In this document: piece after piece, positions 16,993 to 25,764 of the stretch
How positions within the stretch are numbered: the stretch's first letter is position 1
How the letters are laid out: each line of letters begins with the position of its first letter
Assembly: GCA_015056735.1 (NCBI GenBank)
Contig: SVFT01000007.1
Location: forward strand, 1 to 64,000
From: Lachnospiraceae bacterium
GTDB lineage: Bacteria > Bacillota > Clostridia > Lachnospirales > Lachnospiraceae
Length of the DNA: 64,000 nt
Direction: 5' to 3'
Position numbers and translations under genes: made by a program
Notes under the pieces: generated by a model
The model's database searches: none
Seen by the model: only the letters and a program-made list of their open reading frames with translations
What the model was told of the DNA's origin: nothing

Positions 16993-18357
16993 ATGCTTAA
17001 TATTTTTGAAGTGAACGAAACGAATAAAATGATCGAGAAGGAAAATCTCGACGTACGTACCATTACGCTGGGGATCAGTCTTTTAGACTGTATCGACGCA
17101 GATCTTGCAGCCTGCAATGAAAAGATCTACAACAAGATCACAACGGTTGCCAAAGATCTTGTTAAAACGGGCAAAGAGATCGAGAAGGATTTTGGCATTC
17201 CGATCGTGAATAAAAGGATCTCCGTTACTCCGATCGCACTTGTCGGCGGCGCTGCTTGCAAGACGAGTGATGATTTTGTTACGATCGCAAAGACACTTGA
17301 CCGTGCGGCAACCGATGTCGGCGTAAATCTGATCGGCGGCTATTCGGCACTTGTTTCCAAGGGAATGACACATGCGGACGAGCTGCTGATCCATTCGATC
17401 CCGAAGGCACTTGCCGAGACGGATCGTGTTTGCAGCAGCGTAAATTTAGGATCCACAAGAACCGGTATCAATATGGACGGTGTCCGCCTGATGGGGGAGA
17501 TCATCAAAGAAACGGCAGAGTTTACGCGTGATCGAGAATCTGTATCCTGCATGAAGCTTGTTGTGTTCTGCAACGCGCCGGACGATAATCCGTTTATGGC
17601 CGGTGCTTTTCACGGCGTAACGGAAGCGGATGCGATCATCAATGTCGGCGTATCGGGGCCCGGCGTTGTGAAGACGGCTCTGGAAAAAGTACGTGGTGAG
17701 AACTTCGAAGTACTCTGTGAGACGATCAAGAAGACAGCGTTTAAGGTGACACGTGTCGGACAGCTGGTTGCACAGGAAGCATCCAGGCGCCTTCAGATCC
17801 CGTTCGGCATTGTCGATCTTTCACTTGCTCCGACGCCTGCCGTCGGGGACAGCGTTGCGGATATTCTCTGCGAGATCGGGCTTGAATATGCGGGTGCACC
17901 GGGAACAACGGCGGCACTTGCGCTTTTAAATGATCAGGTCAAAAAGGGCGGCGTAATGGCATCTTCCTATGTGGGTGGTTTAAGCGGCGCATTCATTCCC
18001 GTATCTGAGGATCAGGGGATGATCGATGCCGTGCAGGCAGGTGCATTGACGCTTGAGAAGCTCGAAGCGATGACGTGTGTCTGCTCGGTCGGACTCGATA
18101 TGCTGGCGGTTCCCGGAGATACAAAAGCGACGACGATATCCGGCATCATTGCCGATGAGATGGCGATCGGAATGGTGAACCAGAAGACAACGGCAGTCCG
18201 TATCATTCCGGTCATCGGAAAAGGCGTCGGTGAGAAAGTGGAGTTTGGCGGACTCTTCGGCTATGCGCCGATCATGCCGGTAAATCCGTACTCATGCGAT
18301 GCATTTATCGGTCGCGGCGGAAGGATTCCCGCACCGATACACAGTTTTAAAAATTAA
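16993..18357 (+). CDS. UPF0210 family protein
   Basis: A 454-aa protein of the UPF0210/DUF711 family, recognised from its N-terminal region ([13 protein letters not shown]) and glycine-rich core ([12 protein letters not shown]). Its biochemical role is not settled; the fold resembles glycyl-radical enzymes without an obvious glycyl-radical motif. It is paired with the upstream ACT-domain gene, as in many relatives, and has TAGGAG before the ATG. Confidence 0.88.
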   Translation: MLNIFEVNETNKMIEKENLDVRTITLGISLLDCIDADLAACNEKIYNKITTVAKDLVKTGKEIEKDFGIPIVNKRISVTPIALVGGAACKTSDDFVTIAKTLDRAATDVGVNLIGGYSALVSKGMTHADELLIHSIPKALAETDRVCSSVNLGSTRTGINMDGVRLMGEIIKETAEFTRDRESVSCMKLVVFCNAPDDNPFMAGAFHGVTEADAIINVGVSGPGVVKTALEKVRGENFEVLCETIKKTAFKVTRVGQLVAQEASRRLQIPFGIVDLSLAPTPAVGDSVADILCEIGLEYAGAPGTTAALALLNDQVKKGGVMASSYVGGLSGAFIPVSEDQGMIDAVQAGALTLEKLEAMTCVCSVGLDMLAVPGDTKATTISGIIADEMAIGMVNQKTTAVRIIPVIGKGVGEKVEFGGLFGYAPIMPVNPYSCDAFIGRGGRIPAPIHSFKN

Positions 18358-18374
18358 GTGAGGACGAGAAGAGA

Positions 18375-19844
18375 ATGGGCGTTTTATCTAACCTGGAACC
18401 AAAAGAAGTGTTCCGTTTTTTTGAAGAGATCTGCGGGATTCCGCATGCTTCCTACAAGGAAAAGCAGATCAGTGATTACTGCGTAAACTTTGCAAAGGAA
18501 AGAGGTCTGTCTGTTTCGCAGGATGAACTTGGAAATGTCATCATCGTAAAAGAAGCAACACCCGGATATGAAAACAGGGAACCGATCATCATCCAGGGAC
18601 ATCTGGATATGGTCTGCGAAAAGGAATCGAACTGTGACATTGATTTTGATACCGAAGGCCTTCGTCTTCTTGTAGACGGCGACTGGATCAAAGCAGACGG
18701 GACGACACTGGGGGGCGATGACGGGATAGCGGTTGCGATGGGATTGGCGATTCTGGATAGCAAGACGATCAGGCACCCCCGCCTAGAAGTCGTTTTTACG
18801 GTCAGTGAAGAAGTTGGGATGGAGGGTGCAAATGCCATCGATCTTTCTTCGCTACGTGGCCATCGTTTCTTAAATCTTGATTCCGAAAAAGAGGGGGAAT
18901 TCCTTGTAAGCTGTGCAGGCGGTGCACATGCGGCGATCGAGATGCCCGTTCAGCGCGAGGCAGTAAAGGGAAGCCTTATGAAGCTTTCCGTGGCAGGGCT
19001 TCTCGGCGGACACTCCGGCGATGAGATCGATAAGCAGCGTGCAAACGCTGATAAAACGATCGCCCGCGTTCTCGATCTGTTGGAGGCAAGCGTTTCATTT
19101 CGCCTGGCGGATCTGTCCGGCGGTCTTAAAGACAATGCGATCCCGCGTGAATCAACTGCGTATATCGTAATGGACGATTCAGATCTTAATAAAGCGCAGG
19201 CGGCTGTCGCTTCTATCGAAACGGCGATCCGCGGCGAATACTCCGTGAGTGATCCGGACCTGAAGATCGTTCTTGAGAAGGCATCCGCTGAGGATGTAAA
19301 GGATTGTGAAAAGAGAGCAGGCGCGTTTGCACTGACAGGGGAGGATACAGCCCGCGTACTGGATCTCCTGAATATGACACCCAACGGTGTGCAGAGAATG
19401 TGTATGGATATGCCCGGCCTCGTGGAAACATCATTGAATCTCGGGATCATGACAATGGATAAGGAGCATTTTACCGTTCACTACTCGGTTCGTAGCTCCG
19501 TAAAGAGCTGCAAGGAGCAGCTTTTAAGACAGCTTCGGATCTTTGCCGATCGTTTCGGCTGTTCCTATCAGGTGAGCGGTGATTATCCCGCGTGGGAATA
19601 TAAGGGTAAGACTCCGTTTTTGAACCTCATAGTGGAAACATACAAGGAACGCACCGGCAAAGAACCTGTCGTTCGATCGATCCATGCGGGGTTGGAGTGC
19701 GGTCTGATCTCTCAGAAGATCAAAGATCTGGACGCGGTATCGATGGGGCCGGATATTCTGGATATTCACACGCCGAAGGAGCGTCTGGGGATCTCCTCTA
19801 CAAAACGTGTATGGGAATTCGTACTGGATATCCTAGCAAAATAG
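18375..19844 (+). CDS. pepD: Xaa-His dipeptidase (aminoacyl-histidine dipeptidase)
   Basis: An M20-family zinc dipeptidase of 489 aa. It starts with the family hallmark LEPKEVFRFFEEICGIPH. Zinc-binding motifs are visible: GHLDMVCEK (~74-82), LGGDDGIAVAMG (~114-125) and SEEVGMEGA (~145). It cleaves dipeptides, including those with C-terminal histidine, in the cytoplasm. It closes the forward run that begins at polA and ends at a two-way terminator. Confidence 0.95.
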   Translation: MGVLSNLEPKEVFRFFEEICGIPHASYKEKQISDYCVNFAKERGLSVSQDELGNVIIVKEATPGYENREPIIIQGHLDMVCEKESNCDIDFDTEGLRLLVDGDWIKADGTTLGGDDGIAVAMGLAILDSKTIRHPRLEVVFTVSEEVGMEGANAIDLSSLRGHRFLNLDSEKEGEFLVSCAGGAHAAIEMPVQREAVKGSLMKLSVAGLLGGHSGDEIDKQRANADKTIARVLDLLEASVSFRLADLSGGLKDNAIPRESTAYIVMDDSDLNKAQAAVASIETAIRGEYSVSDPDLKIVLEKASAEDVKDCEKRAGAFALTGEDTARVLDLLNMTPNGVQRMCMDMPGLVETSLNLGIMTMDKEHFTVHYSVRSSVKSCKEQLLRQLRIFADRFGCSYQVSGDYPAWEYKGKTPFLNLIVETYKERTGKEPVVRSIHAGLECGLISQKIKDLDAVSMGPDILDIHTPKERLGISSTKRVWEFVLDILAK

Positions 19845-19867
19845 AATATAAGCGCATGAAAGAAGCG

Positions 19868-19909
19868 AAAAAGGAGTTGCTGACTCATATAGTCAATAGC
19901 TCCTTTTTT
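19868..19909. terminator. Bidirectional terminator between pepD and tmcAL
   Basis: AAAAAGGAG pairs with CTCCTTTTT around an inner GACT/AGTC helix. The A run on one side and T run on the other allow termination in both directions, as suits these convergent genes. Confidence 0.85.
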
Positions 19910-19921
19910 GTGTTTCGTTCA

Positions 19922-21127
19922 TCAGATCCGGATGATCTCGGCGCGGTATTCATCGGGCAGAGATGTCTGAAAGGTATGCCGGATCGCGTAGCGGTAAAGA
20001 TCCGATGCGAGGATATCCGTCTCAAGCATGTGTAATGCAAGATCGGATAAGCTGTTCTTTGCATCCGCCAGCTTGGAGATCAGCGGGAGTGATGCATTTT
20101 TTGAGATCGCCGTCAGAAGTGGCGCGGATTCTTTCTTAAATCCCAGAATTCTTGCATAAAGTATGTAATCCTGCGCCTCATATCGAAGCATATCATCCTT
20201 TCGGATGTTAAGAAGGATATGGGACAGACTTCTGTTGATCCTTGTATAGGTTACGTTCTTTGTTTTCAGCATCTCGGAAAAGCCCGTCCAGCTGTCAAAG
20301 GAAGGCAGTTTATTTCGGATCCTGTCCGCAAGTTCCCGATTTACATCCAGATATTCGGACAGGTTTTCGCTTTCGGTGCTTCGCAGTCTTGAAAAAAGAA
20401 GCGATGAAAATGCATCTGTTCTGACAGGGAAAGTCAGCCCGTACTGCGTTCTCATTTTTTCATAAACATGATCCGGAACCGCATTTTTGATCTCATCCGG
20501 CAATGCATCTTCGTTTTCGATGATTAGTCGGATCGCGGTCGCGGAGGAGAGCATGCCGGTCAGCGCCCGTTCGCCGTAGGAGGCGCCTTGCCGCTTGATG
20601 ATACATGGGCTGATCGGCGATTTCCGGGTCTTGATCGCTTTGCAGTATGCAGCCGCGAGCAGATCGTTCGGTGCCAGCTTGGGGAATGATCCGTCCTTTT
20701 CGGAGAGAAAGTCAAGCGCCGCAGGGTATGTCATCCCGCTTTTAAGCGCTTCTTTGACTGCTTCGTCATCCGGTTTATAAGCCGCGAATGCATTGACTGC
20801 CTTGATGTCGCCCGATTCACTGCCAAAGCATAGTGCATCGCATACGCCGAGCTTATCAAGGAGGGATACTCCACCCATTGAAAAATAAGGGGCAGAACCG
20901 GTTGCATAGACGGTCGGGATCTCCAGGACAAGATCTGCTCCGGCCAGAAGAGCTGCCTCGACACGCGCCCTTTTTTCCATCATGGCCGGAATGCCGCGCT
21001 GCATGAAATCGCCGCTCATGGCGACGATGATATAATCTGCCTCCGTTGTTTCACGTGCTTTATCAATATGCAGTTTGTGCCCGTTGTGAAACGGGTTGTA
21101 TTCTGCGATGATGCCTGTGACTTTCAT
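19922..21127 (-). CDS. tmcAL: tRNA(Met) cytidine acetate ligase
   Basis: TmcAL (formerly YlbM) activates acetate with ATP and acetylates the wobble cytidine of elongator tRNA-Met. The nucleotidyltransferase signature EYNPFHNGHKLH stands at the N-terminus and MSGDFMQRG follows. From the ATG at 21127 it has 401 aa, the normal length; an in-frame TTG at 21145 would add six unconserved residues. No ribosome site precedes either start, and a TATACT -10 element ends only 6 bases before the ATG, so the mRNA may be leaderless. It is divergent from pta. Confidence 0.94.
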   Translation of the reverse strand: MKVTGIIAEYNPFHNGHKLHIDKARETTEADYIIVAMSGDFMQRGIPAMMEKRARVEAALLAGADLVLEIPTVYATGSAPYFSMGGVSLLDKLGVCDALCFGSESGDIKAVNAFAAYKPDDEAVKEALKSGMTYPAALDFLSEKDGSFPKLAPNDLLAAAYCKAIKTRKSPISPCIIKRQGASYGERALTGMLSSATAIRLIIENEDALPDEIKNAVPDHVYEKMRTQYGLTFPVRTDAFSSLLFSRLRSTESENLSEYLDVNRELADRIRNKLPSFDSWTGFSEMLKTKNVTYTRINRSLSHILLNIRKDDMLRYEAQDYILYARILGFKKESAPLLTAISKNASLPLISKLADAKNSLSDLALHMLETDILASDLYRYAIRHTFQTSLPDEYRAEIIRI

Positions 21128-21133
21128 GTGTAG

Positions 21134-21142
21134 AGTATACCA
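21134..21142 (-). promoter_or_regulatory. Extended -10 promoter of tmcAL
   Basis: On the minus strand TGGTATACT (TG-n-TATACT) ends 6 bases before the ATG at 21127, so transcription should start at or next to the start codon. No matching -35 hexamer was seen. Confidence 0.55.
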
Positions 21143-21255
21143 CAACTGCAGATTATTTGGTTATAACGTTCCATTTACAGAGTGCTTCCGATGGCCTTAT
21201 TATGATATTGTATTGTTTTAAGTGCATGTGTACTAAAAAATGCACAATAATTCTC

Positions 21256-21284
21256 TTGTATACATACCAAAATCTCTGTATAAT
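21256..21284 (+). promoter_or_regulatory. Promoter of pta-ackA
   Basis: TTGTAT (21256-21261), a 17-base spacer and the perfect TATAAT (21279-21284) form a strong promoter ~60 bases upstream of pta. Confidence 0.85.
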
Positions 21285-21350
21285 ACTTCCAAGATAACAA
21301 CAAATTAACAATAATTTAACAATGTAAAAGTGAAAAGGAGATTTGGGGGA

Positions 21351-22352
21351 ATGAGCTATATCGATTTGATCAAAGAGAAGGCGAAGCAGGACATCAAGAA
21401 GATCGTTCTGCCGGAGTCAACTGACAAGAGAACGCTGATCGCAGCGGCTCAGATCATGAAAGAGGGTATTGCAAAGGTTGTCATGGTCGGCAACGAAGAG
21501 AAAATCATGGACGGTGCTCGTTGGCTTGAAGTCAACCTGGACGGCCTTGAAGTTGTTGATCCGCTGAACTGCGAGAAGTTTGACGAGTATGCGCAGCTTT
21601 TGTTTGAGATCCGCCAAGCCAAGGGCATGACACTTGAGAAGGCGACGGAGATCTTAAAGAATGACTTCCTGACGTTCGGCATCATGATGGTTAAAGCAGG
21701 TGATGCGGACGGTATGGTTGCGGGCGCATGCCATGCGACGGCAGATACATTGCGTCCTGCACTTCAGATCTTAAAGACAGCACCCGGGACCAAACTTGTT
21801 TCCGGTTTCTTTATCATGGACGTTCCGAATTGTGATCTTGGTTATCACGGAACCTTCCTGTTTGCGGACTGCGGCCTGAATCAGGATCCGAACGCCGAAG
21901 AACTTGCGGCGATCGCTGACAGCAGCGCAAAGAGTTTCAAGGCGCTGGTTGGCGGTGAACCGATCATCGCAATGCTGTCCCACTCTACGAAAGGCAGCGC
22001 AAAACATGCCCTTGTCGATAAGGTAGTGGAAGCTGTTGAGATCGCGCACAAAGAGTATCCGGAGCTGACACTTGACGGCGAGCTTCAGCTGGATGCCGCA
22101 CTGATCGATACGGTCGGCGCATCCAAGGCACCCGGCAGCAAGGTGGCAGGCAAGGCAAATGTATTGATCTTCCCGAACCTTGACTGCGGTAACATCGGTT
22201 ACAAGCTTGTCCAGAGACTTGGCAAGGCAGAAGCGTACGGGCCGATGCTTCAGGGAATCGCAAAGCCGGTCAATGACCTTTCCAGAGGCTGCTCTTGGGA
22301 AGACATCGTTGGCGTTGTCGCTCTTACGGCAGTTCAGGCACAGTTAGCATAA
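21351..22352 (+). CDS. pta: Phosphate acetyltransferase
   Basis: Pta converts acetyl-CoA and phosphate to acetyl phosphate. The 333-aa protein matches the short form (single PTA_PTB domain) with MVAGACHATADTLRPALQ and HSTKGSAKH motifs. The ATG at 21351 is chosen, with AAAAGGAG upstream; the in-frame GTG at 21330 lies before that site and would be an artefact. ackA follows after 24 bases, giving the standard acetate/ATP-forming pair of fermenting anaerobes. Confidence 0.97.
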   Translation: MSYIDLIKEKAKQDIKKIVLPESTDKRTLIAAAQIMKEGIAKVVMVGNEEKIMDGARWLEVNLDGLEVVDPLNCEKFDEYAQLLFEIRQAKGMTLEKATEILKNDFLTFGIMMVKAGDADGMVAGACHATADTLRPALQILKTAPGTKLVSGFFIMDVPNCDLGYHGTFLFADCGLNQDPNAEELAAIADSSAKSFKALVGGEPIIAMLSHSTKGSAKHALVDKVVEAVEIAHKEYPELTLDGELQLDAALIDTVGASKAPGSKVAGKANVLIFPNLDCGNIGYKLVQRLGKAEAYGPMLQGIAKPVNDLSRGCSWEDIVGVVALTAVQAQLA

Positions 22353-22376
22353 GATGATGGTACAGGAGAGAAGAAG

Positions 22377-23573
22377 ATGAATGTTTTGGTAATCAACTGC
22401 GGCAGTTCTTCCCTGAAATTTCAGGTGATCAATGCCGTAACGGAAGAGATGAGTGCAAAAGGTCTTTGCGAACGGATCGGCATTGACGGAAGCAGACTCG
22501 TATATCAGAAAACAGGAGGCGAAAAGGAGATCACAGAAGCTCCCATGCCGGACCATAAAGTTGCGATCAAGATGGTTATCGATGCGCTGATGAATCCGAA
22601 GACAGGCGTTGTGAAGAGCCTTGACGAGATCGGTGCTGTCGGCCATCGTATCGTTCACGGCGGAGAGAAGTTCGCATCCTCCACTGTAATCAATGACGAA
22701 GTGATCAAAGCGATCGAAGAATGCTCCGATCTCGCACCGCTTCACAACCCGGCAAATCTGATCGGTATCCGCGCGTGCAGTGAACTGATGCCCGGTACGC
22801 CGATGGTGGCCGTATTTGACACCGCTTTTCATCAAACTATGCCGGAGGAAGCATTCCTCTACGGCATCCCTTACAAATACTATCAGCAGGATAAGATCAG
22901 AAGATACGGATTCCACGGTACCAGCCATGCGTTCGTATCCGGCAGAGCAGCAGCGCTCATGGGCGAGGATATTTCCAAGTTAAAACTGATTGTTTGTCAC
23001 CTTGGTAACGGTGCGAGCGTTTCAGCTGTAAAATTTGGAAAGTCGATCGATACGTCAATGGGTCTTACCCCGCTGGAAGGCCTGATCATGGGAACCAGAT
23101 CCGGTGACCTTGATCCTGCGATCCTTCAGTTTATCGCGAACAAGTACAACAAGACGATCGATGAAGTAATGAACATTCTGAATAAGGAATCCGGCGTATT
23201 CGGTCTTTCCGAAGGCCTTTCTTCCGACTTCAGAGATCTGGAAGAATCCAAGAATAAGGGTGAAGACAGAGGACGCAGAGCGATGGAAGCTTTCGCTTAC
23301 CGCGTGGCAAAATATGTCGGTGCCTATATTGCAGCGATGGACGGCGTAGACGGCATTGCCTTCACAGCAGGTGTCGGTGAGAACAGCCCGATCGTTCGTA
23401 ATCTTGTCTGCGACCACCTTGGTTTCATGGGCGTATCCATTGATCAGGATGCAAACAATCAGCGCGGAAAAGAGATCGTGATCTCCGAAAAGAGTTCCCG
23501 CGTAAAGGTTATGGTCATCCCGACCAATGAAGAACTCGCGATCGCAAGAGAGACGTATGCGCTTGTAAAATAG
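22377..23573 (+). CDS. ackA: Acetate kinase
   Basis: AckA transfers phosphate from acetyl phosphate to ADP, giving ATP and acetate. The 398-aa protein begins with VINCGSSSLKFQ (phosphate-1 motif) and has GHRIVHGGE, RRYGFHGTSH and GENSPIVR, all family signatures. GGAGAG precedes the ATG. It is the second gene of pta-ackA; a new strong promoter begins just after its stop codon. Confidence 0.98.
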   Translation: MNVLVINCGSSSLKFQVINAVTEEMSAKGLCERIGIDGSRLVYQKTGGEKEITEAPMPDHKVAIKMVIDALMNPKTGVVKSLDEIGAVGHRIVHGGEKFASSTVINDEVIKAIEECSDLAPLHNPANLIGIRACSELMPGTPMVAVFDTAFHQTMPEEAFLYGIPYKYYQQDKIRRYGFHGTSHAFVSGRAAALMGEDISKLKLIVCHLGNGASVSAVKFGKSIDTSMGLTPLEGLIMGTRSGDLDPAILQFIANKYNKTIDEVMNILNKESGVFGLSEGLSSDFRDLEESKNKGEDRGRRAMEAFAYRVAKYVGAYIAAMDGVDGIAFTAGVGENSPIVRNLVCDHLGFMGVSIDQDANNQRGKEIVISEKSSRVKVMVIPTNEELAIARETYALVK

Positions 23574-23576
23574 AAG

Positions 23577-23605
23577 TTGACAAAGAAATATCGGCTTGAT
23601 ATAAT
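23577..23605 (+). promoter_or_regulatory. Perfect-consensus promoter of yceD-rpmF
   Basis: TTGACA (23577-23582), a 17-base spacer and TATAAT (23600-23605) match the sigma-A consensus at every position. A TG one base before the -10 box adds an extended -10 element. It should be among the strongest promoters in the window and fits a ribosomal protein gene. Confidence 0.93.
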
Positions 23606-23631
23606 AACCTTCGTGTGAACAGGAGTCTGCA

Positions 23632-24156
23632 ATGTTATTGAACTTGACAGATGTTTTGACATCAGAAGGAAAGCAGGAAGAGAAAGAGATTCTCTTTGAA
23701 GCTGATCACTTTCGGTATGGCGGTGAATCTTATCGGATCACAAAGAAAGAACCCGTCAGGATCACCGTTTCCGCGGTGGAGAAGGGCAAGGCTTTACTGA
23801 AAGGCAACGCAAAGCTTTCCGTATGCATGTATTGTGATCGTTGCTTGAAAGAGACGATACATGATTTTGATGTAACCTTTGACAGGATGCTGTATGCGCC
23901 GGATTATCCGATCGATGCAGAGAGTCTGGAAGAAGGATATGATCTTGTCGGTTTTCAGATCGACATTGAAGAGCTTGTTTCAGATGAAATCTCTGTCAAC
24001 TGGCCAATGAAAGTTCTCTGTAAGCCTGACTGCAAAGGAATTTGCAGTATATGCGGCAAGAATTTAAATGATGGGGCATGCGGATGTGATACATTCATCC
24101 CTGATCCTCGCATGGCTAAGATTAAAGATATTTTTAACGAGGGTAAGGAGGTGTAA
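23632..24156 (+). CDS. YceD family protein (DUF177)
   Basis: A 174-aa protein of the DUF177/YceD family, which is nearly always encoded directly upstream of rpmF. Members are implicated in 23S rRNA accumulation. Cysteine pairs CMYCDRC (~66-72) and CKPDCKGICSICG (~127-139) probably bind metal. It is 3 bases from rpmF and shares its very strong promoter. Confidence 0.92.
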   Translation: MLLNLTDVLTSEGKQEEKEILFEADHFRYGGESYRITKKEPVRITVSAVEKGKALLKGNAKLSVCMYCDRCLKETIHDFDVTFDRMLYAPDYPIDAESLEEGYDLVGFQIDIEELVSDEISVNWPMKVLCKPDCKGICSICGKNLNDGACGCDTFIPDPRMAKIKDIFNEGKEV

Positions 24157-24159
24157 CGA

Positions 24160-24342
24160 ATGTCCATCTGTCCGAAAAATAAATCTTCCAAAGGTAGAAG
24201 AGATAAGCGTAGAGCGAACTGGAAAATGAGCGCTCCTACATTGGTTAAGTGCAGCAAGTGCGGTGCTCTGATGATGCCTCACAGAGTTTGCAAGGCTTGT
24301 GGTTCTTACAACAAGAAAGAGATCGTTAAGGTCGAAGATTAA
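24160..24342 (+). CDS. rpmF: 50S ribosomal protein L32
   Basis: This 60-aa protein has the L32 N-terminus (CPKNKSSKGRRDKRRANWK) and a zinc ribbon with two Cys pairs, CSKC and CKAC, so it is the zinc-binding form. Many bacteria carry a second, Cys-free L32 for zinc starvation; none is seen here, although a zinc operon follows. GGAGG precedes the start and a strong terminator follows. Confidence 0.98.
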   Translation: MSICPKNKSSKGRRDKRRANWKMSAPTLVKCSKCGALMMPHRVCKACGSYNKKEIVKVED

Positions 24343-24356
24343 TCATTGTATGATGT

Positions 24357-24390
24357 ATTCGGGAGGCAGGTTTTGTCTCCCGAATTTTTT
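24357..24390 (+). terminator. Terminator of yceD-rpmF
   Basis: A 9-bp stem ATTCGGGAG / CTCCCGAAT with an 11-base loop is followed by a T tract. It separates rpmF from the metal-uptake operon. Confidence 0.88.
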
Positions 24391-24394
24391 AAAC

Positions 24395-24409
24395 TGATTC
24401 TCATTATCA
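24395..24409 (+). promoter_or_regulatory. Fur-family operator (Fur/Zur-like box)
   Basis: TGATTCTCATTATCA matches the 7-1-7 Fur box TGATAAT-n-ATTATCA at 12 of 14 positions, with a perfect right half, and sits between the rpmF terminator and the first gene of the metal-uptake operon. The family (Fur or Zur) cannot be separated from the site alone; the gene content favours zinc control. Confidence 0.65.
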
Positions 24410-24423
24410 GCGGAGTGAATGAT

Positions 24424-24729
24424 ATGAACGGCAAAAAGCGTATCGCTGCCTTTCTGCTTGCCGCAGTTGTCGCAGTTTCGATCCTGTTTTCGTTTAATTA
24501 CATATCTGCGCATGCACAGCATCAGCACCATCATCCGGAAGAGGACTGTCCGATCTGTGCGGTGATGGAGATCGCATTTCGCGTCGTTTCACAGGTGAAG
24601 TCTGTTATTTTACCTGTTCTTTTCATATTTGTTTCTGTTTTATCGATCCGTTCCTCGGTTGTTTACGCTGTCAGAACGGAGAGGATCCCAACGACCCTTG
24701 TATCGCAAAAGGTCGAACTCCTGAATTGA
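24424..24729 (+). CDS. Small His-rich membrane protein of the metal operon
   Basis: From the ATG at 24424 this is a 101-aa protein with a signal or membrane helix (~6-26), a metal-binding-like patch (HAQHQHHHPEEDCPICA, ~30-47) and a second helix (~58-76). The frame is open upstream to 24346, but that part covers the terminator and operator, so it is not coding. The His cluster and CxxC motif probably bind zinc outside the membrane. It lies first in the operon before the binding protein, behind the Fur-family box. No family name is assigned. Confidence 0.7.
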   Translation: MNGKKRIAAFLLAAVVAVSILFSFNYISAHAQHQHHHPEEDCPICAVMEIAFRVVSQVKSVILPVLFIFVSVLSIRSSVVYAVRTERIPTTLVSQKVELLN

Positions 24730-24780
24730 ATCTTCCGTCTATCAGTCTGACATTATATTGATATACGGAGGAGAATTGTA

Positions 24781-25752
24781 ATGAAAAACAGAATATCGGT
24801 GATCGTTGCATGCATGGTATGCATGCTTGGTTTGTGCGCTTGCGGGCAGAGCAGCGACAAGAAGAGTGTTGTCTGCACCGTTTTCCCAGAGTATGACTGG
24901 ACGCGTGAAGTGCTTGGTGAGAAGGCAGCCGACTACGATCTGACGCTGCTTCTCGATAACGGCGTAGATCTGCATTCCTATCAGCCGACCGCAGAAGATA
25001 TAGCGAAGATCGCAAAGTGTGATCTGTTTGTTTACGTTGGCGGAGAGGCTGATGAATGGGTGGAAGATGCGCTGAAAGAGAGCACAAATAAGAACATGCA
25101 GGTGATCAATCTCTTAGAAGCTCTTGGCGATGATGTCCGTGAGGAAGAACTTGTGGAAGGCATGCAGGGTGAAGAAGAGGAAGAAGGCGAAGAGGAAGAA
25201 GAGGAAGAAGGGCCGGAATACGATGAGCATGTTTGGCTTTCCCTCCGGAATGCTTCCAAACTGACCGGTGTGATCGAAGCATCATTGGAAACGATCGATC
25301 CGGAGAACAAAGACATCTATCAGAAGAATGCAAAGAACTATCAGGAAAAGCTTGCGGCACTGGATGCGAAGTATTCCGACATGGTCGCGGGTGCTAAACG
25401 GAAGACGATCCTCTTTGGCGATCGATTCCCGTACCGTTACATGGTAGAGGACTACGGCCTTACCTATTACGCTGCTTTTGTCGGCTGCAGTGCAGAGTCT
25501 GAAGCAAGCTTTGAGACGATGGCATTTCTGGCCGGTAAAGTCGATGAATGTCAGCTCCCTTATGTCATGATCAATAAAGGAGCGTCTGACTCGATCGCAA
25601 AGGGGATCATTCAGAATACCAAAGACAAAAACCAGACGATTCTGGAGATGGACGGTATTCACTCGATGTCCAAAGAAGATAGAGAGGCCGGCAAAACTTA
25701 CCTCTCGGTCATGGAAGATAATCTGACTGCGCTTACAAAAGCACTGAATTAG
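24781..25752 (+). CDS. znuA: Zinc/manganese ABC transporter, binding lipoprotein
   Basis: A cluster A-I metal-binding protein of 323 aa. The signal peptide ends in a lipobox with Cys21 (LCAC). Metal ligands are likely in DLHSY and DEHVW. Between them, where ZnuA proteins usually carry a His-rich loop, there is a poly-Glu loop of ~20 residues (about 121-145). The third ligand region reads GDRFPYRY, without the usual His. Neighbouring ATPase and permease genes and the upstream Fur-family box make zinc the likely cargo, but manganese is possible. Confidence 0.88.
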   Translation: MKNRISVIVACMVCMLGLCACGQSSDKKSVVCTVFPEYDWTREVLGEKAADYDLTLLLDNGVDLHSYQPTAEDIAKIAKCDLFVYVGGEADEWVEDALKESTNKNMQVINLLEALGDDVREEELVEGMQGEEEEEGEEEEEEEGPEYDEHVWLSLRNASKLTGVIEASLETIDPENKDIYQKNAKNYQEKLAALDAKYSDMVAGAKRKTILFGDRFPYRYMVEDYGLTYYAAFVGCSAESEASFETMAFLAGKVDECQLPYVMINKGASDSIAKGIIQNTKDKNQTILEMDGIHSMSKEDREAGKTYLSVMEDNLTALTKALN

Positions 25753-25764
25753 AAAGGATCTGCG

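Noticed and set aside
19868-19909. Attachment site or inverted-repeat end of a mobile element
   Set aside because: The hairpin lies exactly between convergent genes and has the A and T runs of a two-way terminator; no transposase or integrase is near.
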